A DNA stretch of 64,000 bases from Desulfobulbus rhabdoformis (GTDB lineage Bacteria; Desulfobacterota; Desulfobulbia; Desulfobulbales; Desulfobulbaceae): positions 24,710 through 88,709 of the forward strand of contig NZ_JAFFQA010000018.1 in the NCBI RefSeq assembly GCF_016919065.1. Reading direction: 5' to 3'. The position numbers and the translations under genes were made by a program. Shown here piece by piece: positions 53,573-61,712 of this stretch. How positions within the stretch are numbered: the stretch's first letter is position 1; every line of letters begins with the position of its first letter. The notes under the pieces are model-generated. The model was not told where the DNA came from. It was given only the letters and a program-made list of their open reading frames with translations, and searched no databases.

Positions 53573-54955
53573 TTACTTTTTGCTCAGCATATTGAATTTG
53601 CGCATTTTGTTATAGAGAGATCTTCTTGAAATCCCGAGAATATCGCTCGCTTGGGTCCTGTTTTGACTGGTATGCTCCAGGGTGCGGGCGATAATCTCTT
53701 TTTCCACTTCTTCAAGCGTCATTCCGACGCGTACCACCACTTTTACATCTTCATTGCGAAACTTTGAAATGCGCGGGGGGAGTTCCTTTCGCTCTAAGAT
53801 GTCCCCTGTACTGGTGATGACGGCGCGTTGGATAACGTTTTTCAGTTCACGCACATTTCCCGGCCAAGGGTAGGATTCAAGGCAACTGATGAATCCTGGA
53901 GACATGCCGCGAATGTATTTTTGAAAGGTACTGCAGGACAGCTGAGTAAAATGGTCCACCAGAAGGTGCAGGTCTCCGTGCCGTTCACGCAGTGGCGGCA
54001 TGGTAATATGGAGCACGTCTAGGCGGTAGTAGAGATCTTCCCGAAAGCTGCCATTGCTTATTTCAGTGGTCAGATCGGCATTGGAAGCAGCGATGATCCG
54101 CACATCCACAGGGATCTGGTTTTGGCTGCCGATTCGGCAGTATTCATTGGTTTCAAGCAGACGCAACAAACTGACCTGCATTTTTTCATCAATGGTGGCG
54201 ATCTCATCCATGAAGACCGTGCCCCCGTCTGCGACTTCAAAGCAGCCCTTTCGCATGGAGGTAGCCCCGGAAAACGCTCCCCGCTCATGCCCAAAGAGTT
54301 CACTGGCAACCAGGTCCGTCGGTAACGAGCCGATATGCACAGGAACATAAGGTTCATTGGTTCGTTCACTCAGTTCATGGATGGCCAGGGCGGCAAGCTC
54401 TTTACCGGTACCGGTTTCACCGGAAATTAATACCGGAATATCTGTGGCCGCTGCCTGCCTGATTTGCTGATAGACATTCTGCATAGCGGTGGAGCGGCCA
54501 ATCATACTTTCAAAGGTGTTTTTTTCGACCTCTGACTGGAGCAGGAGATTTACTCCTACTTGGGGTTTTCTGTCGACGGCTGTCTCAATGAGGAGCTTGA
54601 GTTCTTCATCGGAAACTGGAAGGGCGGAATAATGATAGATGCCAGCACGCAGTGCTTGATGGGCAATCTTTAAAGTGCCGGGGTGGGCAAAGAAGAGAAT
54701 AAGCGTGCTTGGGCATTTGGCACAGATGAGTTCTATGATTTCCAGGGCATCATCTGGGTTGAGATCGGTGACGGAGCTGGAAAATAACATCAGGTCAAAG
54801 GTGTCCCGCTCAAAGCGGTCAGCGACTTTTTCAAGACTTTTTTCATAGGATAATGACACATGATCTTCGTCAAATATCCGCACTACCTGACAGGCGAGTT
54901 CTCGCCCCGCATCTACGCATAGTATTTTTATTGTGTTGCTCTTGCTGTTCTCCAT
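53573..54955 (-). CDS. sigma-54 activator with a degenerate receiver domain
   Basis: A 460-residue NtrC-like protein. The receiver at residues about 8-130 has lost the acceptor Asp: the strand that should read DLVLLD reads DLMLFSSSVTDL. The first acidic pair is reduced to CVDAGRE. It is therefore unlikely to be controlled by phosphorylation there. The AAA+ core has GETGTGKELAAL, a sigma-54 loop of the form GAFSGA (Thr changed to Ser), MDEIATID and FREDLYYRLDVLHITMPPLR, with a Fis helix-turn-helix at the end (RTQASDILGISRRSLYNKM). It faces the kinase-like gene, with 17 bases between the stops. Confidence 0.9.
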   Translation of the reverse strand: MENSKSNTIKILCVDAGRELACQVVRIFDEDHVSLSYEKSLEKVADRFERDTFDLMLFSSSVTDLNPDDALEIIELICAKCPSTLILFFAHPGTLKIAHQALRAGIYHYSALPVSDEELKLLIETAVDRKPQVGVNLLLQSEVEKNTFESMIGRSTAMQNVYQQIRQAAATDIPVLISGETGTGKELAALAIHELSERTNEPYVPVHIGSLPTDLVASELFGHERGAFSGATSMRKGCFEVADGGTVFMDEIATIDEKMQVSLLRLLETNEYCRIGSQNQIPVDVRIIAASNADLTTEISNGSFREDLYYRLDVLHITMPPLRERHGDLHLLVDHFTQLSCSTFQKYIRGMSPGFISCLESYPWPGNVRELKNVIQRAVITSTGDILERKELPPRISKFRNEDVKVVVRVGMTLEEVEKEIIARTLEHTSQNRTQASDILGISRRSLYNKMRKFNMLSKK

Positions 54956-55996
54956 GAAAAATAGTGGGCCTGGGAAAAATGAGGGATAAGAATAAATCTG
55001 AATACAGGATGTTTATAACGAGACATTTCCACTGAGGGAAGGAGGGGGCACGAGCTTGCATATGCCCAGTGTGAAAATACTGACGATATTCCTCTCAGAA
55101 CCCATAGAGGATAACATGTTGCCGCGTGGGGGCAACAATATTTCGGTAAATACCTGTGAAATTATTGCACACCTAGCTCAAGGTGTTTGATTTTTCAGAG
55201 GATGATCAGTAGTAAAAACAAAACATTTTAATCAAAAAAGACAAAAGTATTCAGCTAATATAATGACTGAATCTGAATTATGTATTCCCTGGGATGAAGA
55301 ATGAAATCCTTTTTTGCCTTGAGAGAAAAATTCTCTGTATTCGTGTCCATACCCACTAATAATGAGCTTCCCCAGGCGCTGCGGTCTCGGCACAGTACCT
55401 CCCCATAAGGGGAGCATCCTGTGAGACTGCTCACGGATTCAGGCACGGTGATGCCGGTACCTTCAGGTGCCCCTGATCGAATACATCCCGGCAGCGAATT
55501 TTTTTGGAGGATGTGATTGAGCAATTTCGACCCGACTCGCCCGTAGTGTCAGGCTGAAAATATGGGATGAGCAAATATTTCCCGTTTTGAAAAGCAAAGA
55601 GCCGTTCCTGGAAATCTCTTGAGGAATCGAAAATAAATTCTTTTAAATTAGTGTATTAGGATAATGAATGCGCCTGTCTAAATTTTTGAGGAATGCATGT
55701 CCCTTCGTTTGTTAGCGTTGCATTATGTAAATATATTGCCCATTTGCCTGTTATTGTCCGCATTAGGACACAGAGAGTCGTCTCCGGTGTGGTCCATCGC
55801 ATGTTTTTTCCCAAAAGGTCCTTTTCTAACTCACTAAGAAGACATTGTTTTAGAAGCCTCTAAAATAATGTGGCCGTTTTGAATTGCAGAGTGGTACAAC
55901 CATTGCTAAAGACTGTCATGTCCAAGTCATCCTTCCGATGTGCCTCCCCGGTAAAGGTAATAAATATATGGTATTACAAGTTAAAAAAGGAGCAAT
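54956..55996. other. 1-kb intergenic region upstream of metK
   Basis: No convincing gene. It contains a hairpin GTTGCCGC-GTG-GGGGCAAC (55119-55137), a CTCCCC-ATAA-GGGGAG hairpin (55399-55414), a single family F end (TCACGGATTCAGG, 55431-55443) and an AT-rich final 350 bases that should hold the metK promoter. I do not see a SAM or SAH riboswitch. Confidence 0.45.
55429..55444. repeat. single family F end
   Basis: GCTCACGGATTCAGGC matches the right end of the full element at 28351-28462. Confidence 0.45.
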
Positions 55997-57184
55997 ATGA
56001 GCAAGTTGCGCAATGCACATGTGTTTACGAGTGAATCTGTCAGCGAAGGTCATCCTGACAAAGTCTGTGATCAGGTATCCGATGCCATTCTGGATGCCTG
56101 TCTGGCGAAAGATGCAACCAGCCGCGTTGCCTGTGAGACCGGAGTAACAACGAATTTCCTCGTAAACATGGGGGAAATTACCTGTTCCGGCTGGGATAAG
56201 ATCAATCCGGAAAGCATTGCACGCAGGGTCGTTAACGATATCGGGTACAACCGGGAGGAGTTGCTCTTTTCCGGTGATACCTTTGAATACGTTTCCCGTA
56301 TTCATTCCCAGTCCAGCGATATTGCGCAGGGAGTAGATGAAGGTAAGGGGCTGTTTGAAGAGCAGGGAGCCGGTGACCAGGGGATGATGTTTGGGTACGC
56401 CACCTCTGCCACCCCTTCGTTAATGCCAGCCCCCATTCATTACTCACACCAATTGTTGTTGAAACTGCAGCAGGTTCGTCACCAGGGCACAATCGACTAT
56501 CTGCGTCCAGATGCCAAAACCCAGGTTTCAGTACTGCATGAAAACGGCCAGCCCGTCAAGATTACCAACGTTGTTATCTCTCACCAGACCGCCGATGTTC
56601 CCCTGGCCAGAATTCGGGAAGACCTGGTGCAGTTGACCAGAGAGCTGCTATCACCAACTGGTCTTTTGGATAATGACACCGAATTCTACATTAATCCGAC
56701 AGGTAAGTTTGTTATCGGTGGTCCCCACGGTGATGCAGGATTGACGGGGCGTAAAATTATTGTCGATACCTATGGTGGCGTAGGTTGCCATGGCGGCGGC
56801 GCCTTTTCCGGCAAGGATCCGTCCAAGGTGGACCGTTCCGCAGCTTATTATGCGCGGTATGCGGCTAAAAACATTGTTGCCGCCGGACTTGCGGAAAAAT
56901 GCGAGATACAGGTCTCTTACGCCATTGGCGTAGCCAAGCCACTCTCTGTGAATGTGGATACCTTTGGAACGGGAACGGTTTCTGACGAGTCGATCCAAAA
57001 AGTGCTGGAATCTGAGGAGGTATTTAACTTCAGACCTGCCTCACTGATCAATGATCTTGATCTGACCAACCCTTCGGGCTGGAGTTATCGTGACACGGCA
57101 GTGGCTGGGCATTTTGGCCGATCCATTTTTCCTTGGGAGCAGACCAACAAAGTTGATGCACTGCTTGCAGCTATCAAAAAGTAA
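55997..57184 (+). CDS. metK: S-adenosylmethionine synthase
   Basis: A 395-residue cytoplasmic enzyme making S-adenosylmethionine from methionine and ATP. All signatures are present: FTSESVSEGHPDKVCDQVSD near the start, the hexapeptide GAGDQG followed by MMFGYA, and the P-loop-like GGGAFSGKDPSKVDRS. The length is normal. An AAAAAAGGAGCA site precedes the ATG. The next two genes, S-adenosylhomocysteinase and a methyltransferase, make a compact SAM-use and recycling group. Spacing of 120 bases to ahcY contains the hairpin GGGAGG-GCCTTAATT-CCTCCC. Confidence 0.97.
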   Translation: MSKLRNAHVFTSESVSEGHPDKVCDQVSDAILDACLAKDATSRVACETGVTTNFLVNMGEITCSGWDKINPESIARRVVNDIGYNREELLFSGDTFEYVSRIHSQSSDIAQGVDEGKGLFEEQGAGDQGMMFGYATSATPSLMPAPIHYSHQLLLKLQQVRHQGTIDYLRPDAKTQVSVLHENGQPVKITNVVISHQTADVPLARIREDLVQLTRELLSPTGLLDNDTEFYINPTGKFVIGGPHGDAGLTGRKIIVDTYGGVGCHGGGAFSGKDPSKVDRSAAYYARYAAKNIVAAGLAEKCEIQVSYAIGVAKPLSVNVDTFGTGTVSDESIQKVLESEEVFNFRPASLINDLDLTNPSGWSYRDTAVAGHFGRSIFPWEQTNKVDALLAAIKK

Positions 57185-57304
57185 CAAGTCATCTTGCGGT
57201 TCTCGTAAAAGAACCAAGCCCGCAGGAACAGGCTTTGCGAAGTTTTTGCATCTTTAAGGGAGGGCCTTAATTCCTCCCATCATCGAATTATTTTAGGAGT
57301 TACC

Positions 57305-58792
57305 ATGTCAACAGATACCGTTCTGTCAGAAGGATCCAAGGAAAAGGCAACGATTGCCGAGATCGTTGCCAGCTCTCAGAACAGTGGCCAGATGAACTAT
57401 AAGGTAAAGGATATCGGCTTGGCCGATTGGGGCCGCAAAGAGATCACTATTGCAGAGAGCGAAATGCCCGGTCTGATGGCGACTCGGGAGAAATACGGCC
57501 CCCAGAAGCCGCTGCAAGGGGTGCGCATTATGGGCAGCCTCCATATGACTGTGCAGACGGCTGTTTTAATTGAGACTCTGACAGCACTTGGCGCAGATGT
57601 TCGTTGGGCAAGCTGTAATATTTTCTCTACCCAGGACCACGCAGCGGCTGCTATTGCAGCTGCAGGTGTTCCGGTCTTTGCCTGGAAGGGAGAAACCCTT
57701 GAGGAGTATTGGTGGTGTACACTGCGGGCCATGACCTGGCCTGATGGCTCTACCCCTGAGTTAATCGTTGATGACGGTGGCGACGCAACCTTGCTTATCC
57801 ATAAGGGGTATGCTGCTGAAAACGATGCCGCGACGCTTGAAGGTCAAGCAGATAACGAAGAGCTCCAGATTGTTCAAAATCTTTTGCGCGATGTCCTTAA
57901 AACGGACAACAATTTCTGGCATCGGGCAGTTGAGCAGTGGAAAGGTGTTTCCGAGGAGACAACCACCGGTGTGCATCGCTTGTATCATATGCAGAAAGAG
58001 GGGACTCTGCTTGTCCCTGCGATCAACGTGAATGATTCGGTGACCAAATCCAAATTTGACAATGTATACGGATGTCGCCATTCACTGGTCGACGGTATCT
58101 GCCGTGCTATGGATGTTATGCTTTCCGGTAAAAAAGCCATGGTTTGTGGCTTTGGAGATGTCGGAAAGGGGTCTGCCGAATCCCTGGCTGGCCAGAAATG
58201 TCGCGTCTTTGTTTCCGAGGTCGATCCCATCTGTGCCCTACAGGCCTGCATGGGCGGGTATACTGTCTGCCGTGTTGAGGATGTGCTGGACAAGGCAGAT
58301 ATTTACGTAACCACCACAGGCAATAAAGATATCATCACTGCTGAGCACATGAGCAAGATGAAAGACCAGGCCATTGTCTGTAACATCGGTCATTTCGATA
58401 ACGAAATCGAGGTAGATAAGCTCAATAATTGGCCAGGGGTGGTCAAAGAAAATATCAAACCGCAGGTAGATAAATACACCTTCCCCGACGGTCACTCGAT
58501 CTTTCTGCTTGCCGAGGGGCGTCTGGTCAACCTTGGTTGCGCTACCGGGCATCCGAGCTTTGTTATGTCCAACTCTTTTACCAACCAGGTCCTTGCCCAG
58601 ATGGATCTGTGGAGAAATAAGCAGAGTCGTGAGGTTGGCGTCTATACCCTGGATAAAAAGCTGGATGAAGAGGTCGCACGTCTCCATTTGGATAAACTCG
58701 GTGCTCTACTTACCGAGCTTCGCCCGGATCAGGCCGAGTATATTGGTGTTGCTGTAGAGGGGCCGTATAAGCCTGACCATTACCGTTATTAA
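57305..58792 (+). CDS. ahcY: adenosylhomocysteinase
   Basis: A 495-residue cytoplasmic enzyme that splits S-adenosylhomocysteine into homocysteine and adenosine using bound NAD. Recognised by [20 protein letters not shown], the catalytic Lys/Asp region [20 protein letters not shown], the NAD-binding [18 protein letters not shown] and the C-terminal KPDHYRY. It has the longer bacterial form with an insert around residues 165-210. Its TTTTAGGAGTTACC site is clear. With metK upstream it removes the inhibitory product of methylation, supporting corrinoid and other methyl transfer. Confidence 0.97.
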   Translation: MSTDTVLSEGSKEKATIAEIVASSQNSGQMNYKVKDIGLADWGRKEITIAESEMPGLMATREKYGPQKPLQGVRIMGSLHMTVQTAVLIETLTALGADVRWASCNIFSTQDHAAAAIAAAGVPVFAWKGETLEEYWWCTLRAMTWPDGSTPELIVDDGGDATLLIHKGYAAENDAATLEGQADNEELQIVQNLLRDVLKTDNNFWHRAVEQWKGVSEETTTGVHRLYHMQKEGTLLVPAINVNDSVTKSKFDNVYGCRHSLVDGICRAMDVMLSGKKAMVCGFGDVGKGSAESLAGQKCRVFVSEVDPICALQACMGGYTVCRVEDVLDKADIYVTTTGNKDIITAEHMSKMKDQAIVCNIGHFDNEIEVDKLNNWPGVVKENIKPQVDKYTFPDGHSIFLLAEGRLVNLGCATGHPSFVMSNSFTNQVLAQMDLWRNKQSREVGVYTLDKKLDEEVARLHLDKLGALLTELRPDQAEYIGVAVEGPYKPDHYRY

Positions 58793-58834
58793 TACGGGCC
58801 AAGGGGGGCTCCCGAAATTCGGGCTAAGGAGCTT

Positions 58835-58887
58835 GCAGAGGAGGGAATACATTGCCTCCTCTGCAATGCAAGAGCCATTTTTTTCAT
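58835..58887 (+). terminator. stem-loop after ahcY, probable terminator
   Basis: GCAGAGGAGG pairs exactly with CCTCCTCTGC over a ten-base loop; a run of seven T follows 11 bases later. The distance of the T run is unusual for a rho-independent terminator. Confidence 0.45.
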
Positions 58888-58898
58888 AAAAAATCAAA

Positions 58899-59525
58899 AT
58901 GATAAGTGAAAATAAAACCCTAGACAAAGTGTACACCGCCAAAGATCACGATGAGCTTATGGATGCGTATGGTGAGTGGGCAAACGAGTATGAGAAAGAC
59001 ACGGTAGATCGGTTTGGATATGTTGCCCATATCGAGTCTGCAGATGCCTTTGAGCAGGTCATGAGCCATAAAGGTGCTTATATTCTTGATGCTGGCTGTG
59101 GGACAGGGCTTGTCGGAAAGGAGCTAAGCCAACGTGGATACCAAAAGGTCGACGCTCTTGATTGCTCTGAACAGATGCTTGGGGAAGCCAGGGATAAAAA
59201 GGTATATCATGAGCTTTTTCAGGCGGACATGAGCAAGCGGCTCGAGTTTGAAGACAACCGCTACGATGCTGTTATTTGCACAGGGACTTTTACTTACGGG
59301 CATGTGCAGGCAGATGCCTTTGAAGAATTGGTCCGCATTACTAAACCTGGAGGAATTATCTGTTTCACAATTCGCGAAGGGGCATTTGATGATTGTGGGT
59401 ATCAGGAGAAAATGGCTGAGATGGAGCATGGCCAATCCTGGGAACAAGTCGCTCTTGTCGATGCCACGTATTTTGTGAAAGAAAAAGTTTCCTGCAAGAT
59501 TTGTACATATCGAGTGACTGCATAA
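58899..59525 (+). CDS. class I SAM-dependent methyltransferase
   Basis: A 208-residue protein with the Rossmann methyltransferase core: motif I ILDAGCGTGLVGKEL, motif II DALDCSEQML, motif IV YDAVICTGTFTYGH and post-motif GGIICFTIRE. The N-terminal DAYGEWANEYEKDTVDRFGY is typical of small-molecule methyltransferases such as the WBSCR27/UbiE-like group. The substrate is unknown. It sits with metK and ahcY and ends in its own terminator, so it is the last gene of this group. The ATG at 58899 has no strong ribosome-binding site. Confidence 0.88.
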   Translation: MISENKTLDKVYTAKDHDELMDAYGEWANEYEKDTVDRFGYVAHIESADAFEQVMSHKGAYILDAGCGTGLVGKELSQRGYQKVDALDCSEQMLGEARDKKVYHELFQADMSKRLEFEDNRYDAVICTGTFTYGHVQADAFEELVRITKPGGIICFTIREGAFDDCGYQEKMAEMEHGQSWEQVALVDATYFVKEKVSCKICTYRVTA

Positions 59526-59531
59526 GAGCAT

Positions 59532-59556
59532 ACGTGTCCTTGGGACACGATTTTAG
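59532..59556 (+). terminator. rho-independent terminator of the methyltransferase gene
   Basis: CGTGTCC-TTG-GGACACG followed by ATTTTAGG; it lies seven bases after the stop codon. Confidence 0.7.
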
Positions 59557-59623
59557 GTGTACATTTTTTTTAAGGTTGAAGCCCTTGCTAAGATTACTTT
59601 TTGGAAAGAGTTCTCATGTTCAT

Positions 59624-59651
59624 TTGACAATAACTTGAACGAAGTTACAAT
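59624..59651 (+). promoter_or_regulatory. strong sigma-70 promoter of a small RNA
   Basis: Perfect TTGACA (59624-59629) and near-perfect TACAAT (59646-59651), 16 bases apart, with no gene downstream for over 500 bases. This points to a non-coding transcript starting about 59658. Confidence 0.7.
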
Positions 59652-59657
59652 GAAATA

Positions 59658-59746
59658 ACCCCCTTGGTGCAGGATGCACCAGAAGCCCCGAACCCATTGA
59701 GAGTTTCCCTCACTTTTGACTCTCGCGGATTTGGGGCTTTTTTTAT
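59658..59746 (+). ncRNA. candidate small RNA 1 with C-rich loops
   Basis: About 90 nt between the promoter above and a terminator with AGCCCC / GGGGCT closing stem and a TTTTTTT tail (59738-59744). Internal elements: a 5' single strand ATAACCCCCTT, a hairpin GGTGCA-GGA-TGCACC, and the terminator's inner stem GAGAGT / ACTCTC presenting the loop TTTCCCTCACTTTT. The CCCCC and UUUCCCUC segments can pair with ribosome-binding sites, as in UCCC-loop regulatory RNAs of other bacteria. No open frame with start and ribosome-binding site fits inside. Targets unknown. Confidence 0.65.
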
Positions 59747-59976
59747 CTGAAAATGTGAGGAGCAGCAGGCGAAGCGAAAGGGGGACATAAAGCGTTCTTT
59801 TGAAAAAAGTTTTTTTTTTGAAGAAGATGTCTCGTTTAGCAAAAAATGGGAGGCACTGATTCAGATTGCGTTCTCCTGTCCAGGGAAGCTTGAGAAACTC
59901 TGATGCAATCCAAACAGAGAACAAATATTTCAGGTTTACTCTGGAAAGAATAGAGGCGTTCTCCTATAACCTCTGT

Positions 59977-60042
59977 TCTCCTAGACCTCTTCACCGTTTT
60001 TAGCTCCCCCTTTCTGCGGTGAAGAGGTTTTCTTTTTTAATT
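59977..60042 (+). ncRNA. candidate small RNA 2, single hairpin with C-rich loop
   Basis: A 12-pair stem ACCTCTTCACCG / CGGTGAAGAGGT presents a 20-base loop containing CTCCCCC and is followed by TTTCTTTTTT. Upstream at 59965-59970 is TATAAC with a moderate -35 (TGGAAA) 17 bases before. The terminator belongs to no gene: the closest upstream stop is 450 bases away and that gene has its own terminator. It may be a short RNA of about 65 nt related in design to small RNA 1. Confidence 0.5.
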
Positions 60043-60162
60043 CGACTATATCCCCACTGGCAACAGCAGAATGAGAAATCGAAGACAAAAGATGAGGCTG
60101 TATAGAATATGTGGTATGTAATCAAGCACAAGGGAGAGTGACAAGCTGTTAAGCTATCATCC

Positions 60163-60179
60163 TCCGCCACGGATTCAGG
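60163..60179. repeat. single family F end
   Basis: TCCGCCACGGATTCAGG, 36 bases before the NifX-like gene; a diverged partner may lie in the preceding AT-rich stretch. Confidence 0.45.
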
Positions 60180-60214
60180 TTTATGTTAAGACACTACCTA
60201 AATGAGAGAGTACT

Positions 60215-60583
60215 ATGAAAGTTGCCGTAACCGCCGCAGGGGCTACCCCGGAAAGCGCAGTATTTGAGGAGTTTGCCAAAGCCCCCTTTTTGCTCATCGT
60301 TGATGTGGAGACTATGGACTGTAATGCAATCGAGCATGCAGTCTCACCGGGGTCGGATTTGGAATTGGCGAGAAAAGTAGCTGAGCACGGGTGCGAGGCA
60401 GTTATTACGGGTAAGTTGTCAGAAAGTTCCTTTGAAATTATTGCCGATGAAATGATTACCCGTTATATGGCTCCTGGTCTGACAGTCAAAGCGGCTGTGG
60501 AGGCAATGGAAGGAAGGCGATTAGATATTATACGTAACGCTGATGGCACCACTGAGTGCAAGGGCGATCACCATCACGCATAA
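60215..60583 (+). CDS. NifX/NifB-C-like protein with His-rich tail
   Basis: A 122-residue protein of the dinitrogenase iron-molybdenum cofactor family: KVAVTAAGATPESAVFEEFA at the start, FLLIVDVETMDCNAIEH and ARKVAEHGCEAVITGKL in the middle. The C-terminus TECKGDHHHA could bind metal. No nif genes are visible, so it is probably one of the many stand-alone metal- or cofactor-carrier versions in anaerobes. It is only distantly similar to the one at 50.4 kb. The start is preceded by GAGAGAGTACT; a strong terminator follows 40 bases after the stop. Single-gene unit. Confidence 0.85.
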   Translation: MKVAVTAAGATPESAVFEEFAKAPFLLIVDVETMDCNAIEHAVSPGSDLELARKVAEHGCEAVITGKLSESSFEIIADEMITRYMAPGLTVKAAVEAMEGRRLDIIRNADGTTECKGDHHHA

Positions 60584-60623
60584 AGCAAACACGCTTGAAT
60601 TTCCCGAATTGAGGGAAGACAAA

Positions 60624-60658
60624 GGGCATGCGGCCAATAGGCTGCATGTCCTTTTTTT
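60624..60658 (+). terminator. rho-independent terminator of the NifX-like gene
   Basis: GGGCATGCGGCC-AATA-GGCTGCATGTCC with seven T following; two G-T pairs in a 12-pair stem. Confidence 0.92.
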
Positions 60659-60963
60659 ATGCAAATATTGGAGACGATACGGCCGGAGGGTTTTAGAATT
60701 TCTTCTAATCGCACAAAATTGGCCGAAAATCCTTGGCAGTAGAGGTTACTCAATTCACCCCTTTCAAAAAAATGCATGATGAGCTTGAAGGAGGAATTGG
60801 GCTATATCCGAGCCCTGGTGCGTATTCCAGGGAATCCGGCCAGTCATTCCAGTCGAAGCCGGTCACTGAATCCATTCGATCCCGGCCACCTGTTCCAGTG
60901 ATCTCGGTCGGGTGATCGGAGCGAAGCGACGCGGTTATTTAGTCATTACCTCGTTGTCGCCAT

Positions 60964-61701
60964 TCAGGTCAAGTTTGCCTTCTTTTTTCTCATTGATTCT
61001 CCTTTCAGTTGTATTTTGTGCGCAGTGTGGACCAACCGGTCCAGGATGGCGTCTGCCACGGTCGGATCACCGATCTGTTCATGCCAGTGGTCTACAGGGA
61101 GCTGGCTGGTGACAAGGGTCGACTTCAAGCCATGACGATCTTCCAGTATCTCCAGTAGGTCATGTCGTTGCTCCCGCCCCAGCTGGACCAAGCCATAGTC
61201 ATCAAGTACCAGCAGATCGGCTTTGGCTAAGGCTTTCAGGAGCTTTAGGTATCTGCCGTCACCTTTGGCCAGGGCAAGGTCCTCGAAGAGCTTTGTCGTT
61301 CTCAGGTACAGCGTGTTCAACCCTTCTCGGCAGGCCTTCTGAGCAAAGGCGCAGGCAAGGTAGGTTTTACCAACGCCGGTAGGTCCGGTAATGATCAGGT
61401 TGTTTCGCTCTCTGATCCAGTCACAGCCGGCCAACCTGAGGGCCAATGACTTATCCAGCCCACGTGGATGGCGGAAGTCAATATCTTCGATGCAACTATC
61501 TTGGCGTAGTTTGGCCGCTCTGAGTCGGGTTTGCAGTCTCCGTGTTTCTCTAACGGTTACTTCCCGGTCAAGCAGCAGGCCAAGTCGTTCTTCAAAGCTC
61601 ATGTCGGTAAGGGAGTTCATCTGCATTTGCTCGTCAAGGGCCGCTGCCATGCCGGTGAAACGCAAGGTATTGAGTTTTTCAAGTGTTGGATGCAACAGCA
61701 T
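60964..61701 (-). CDS. istB: IS21-family helper ATPase IstB
   Basis: A 245-residue AAA+ ATPase with Walker A ITGPTGVGKTYLACA and Walker B DLLVLDDYGLVQLG. The N-terminal LNTLRFTGMAAALDEQM is the IstB-specific helical part. It cooperates with IstA in target choice and is full length. The start has AAAGGAGAATCAC, 11 bases after the istA stop, so both are translated from one message. No frameshift or stop is seen; the element looks functional. Confidence 0.95.
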   Translation of the reverse strand: MLLHPTLEKLNTLRFTGMAAALDEQMQMNSLTDMSFEERLGLLLDREVTVRETRRLQTRLRAAKLRQDSCIEDIDFRHPRGLDKSLALRLAGCDWIRERNNLIITGPTGVGKTYLACAFAQKACREGLNTLYLRTTKLFEDLALAKGDGRYLKLLKALAKADLLVLDDYGLVQLGREQRHDLLEILEDRHGLKSTLVTSQLPVDHWHEQIGDPTVADAILDRLVHTAHKIQLKGESMRKKKANLT

Positions 61702-61712
61702 GTGATTCTCCT

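Noticed and set aside
55720..55996. SAM or SAH riboswitch upstream of metK or ahcY
   Set aside because: None of the conserved cores of these classes is visible before metK or in the 120 bases before ahcY.
59553..59924. A 123-codon frame on the minus strand across the small RNA region
   Set aside because: It runs through a terminator and promoter, has a Phe/Lys-rich random composition and no ribosome-binding site.
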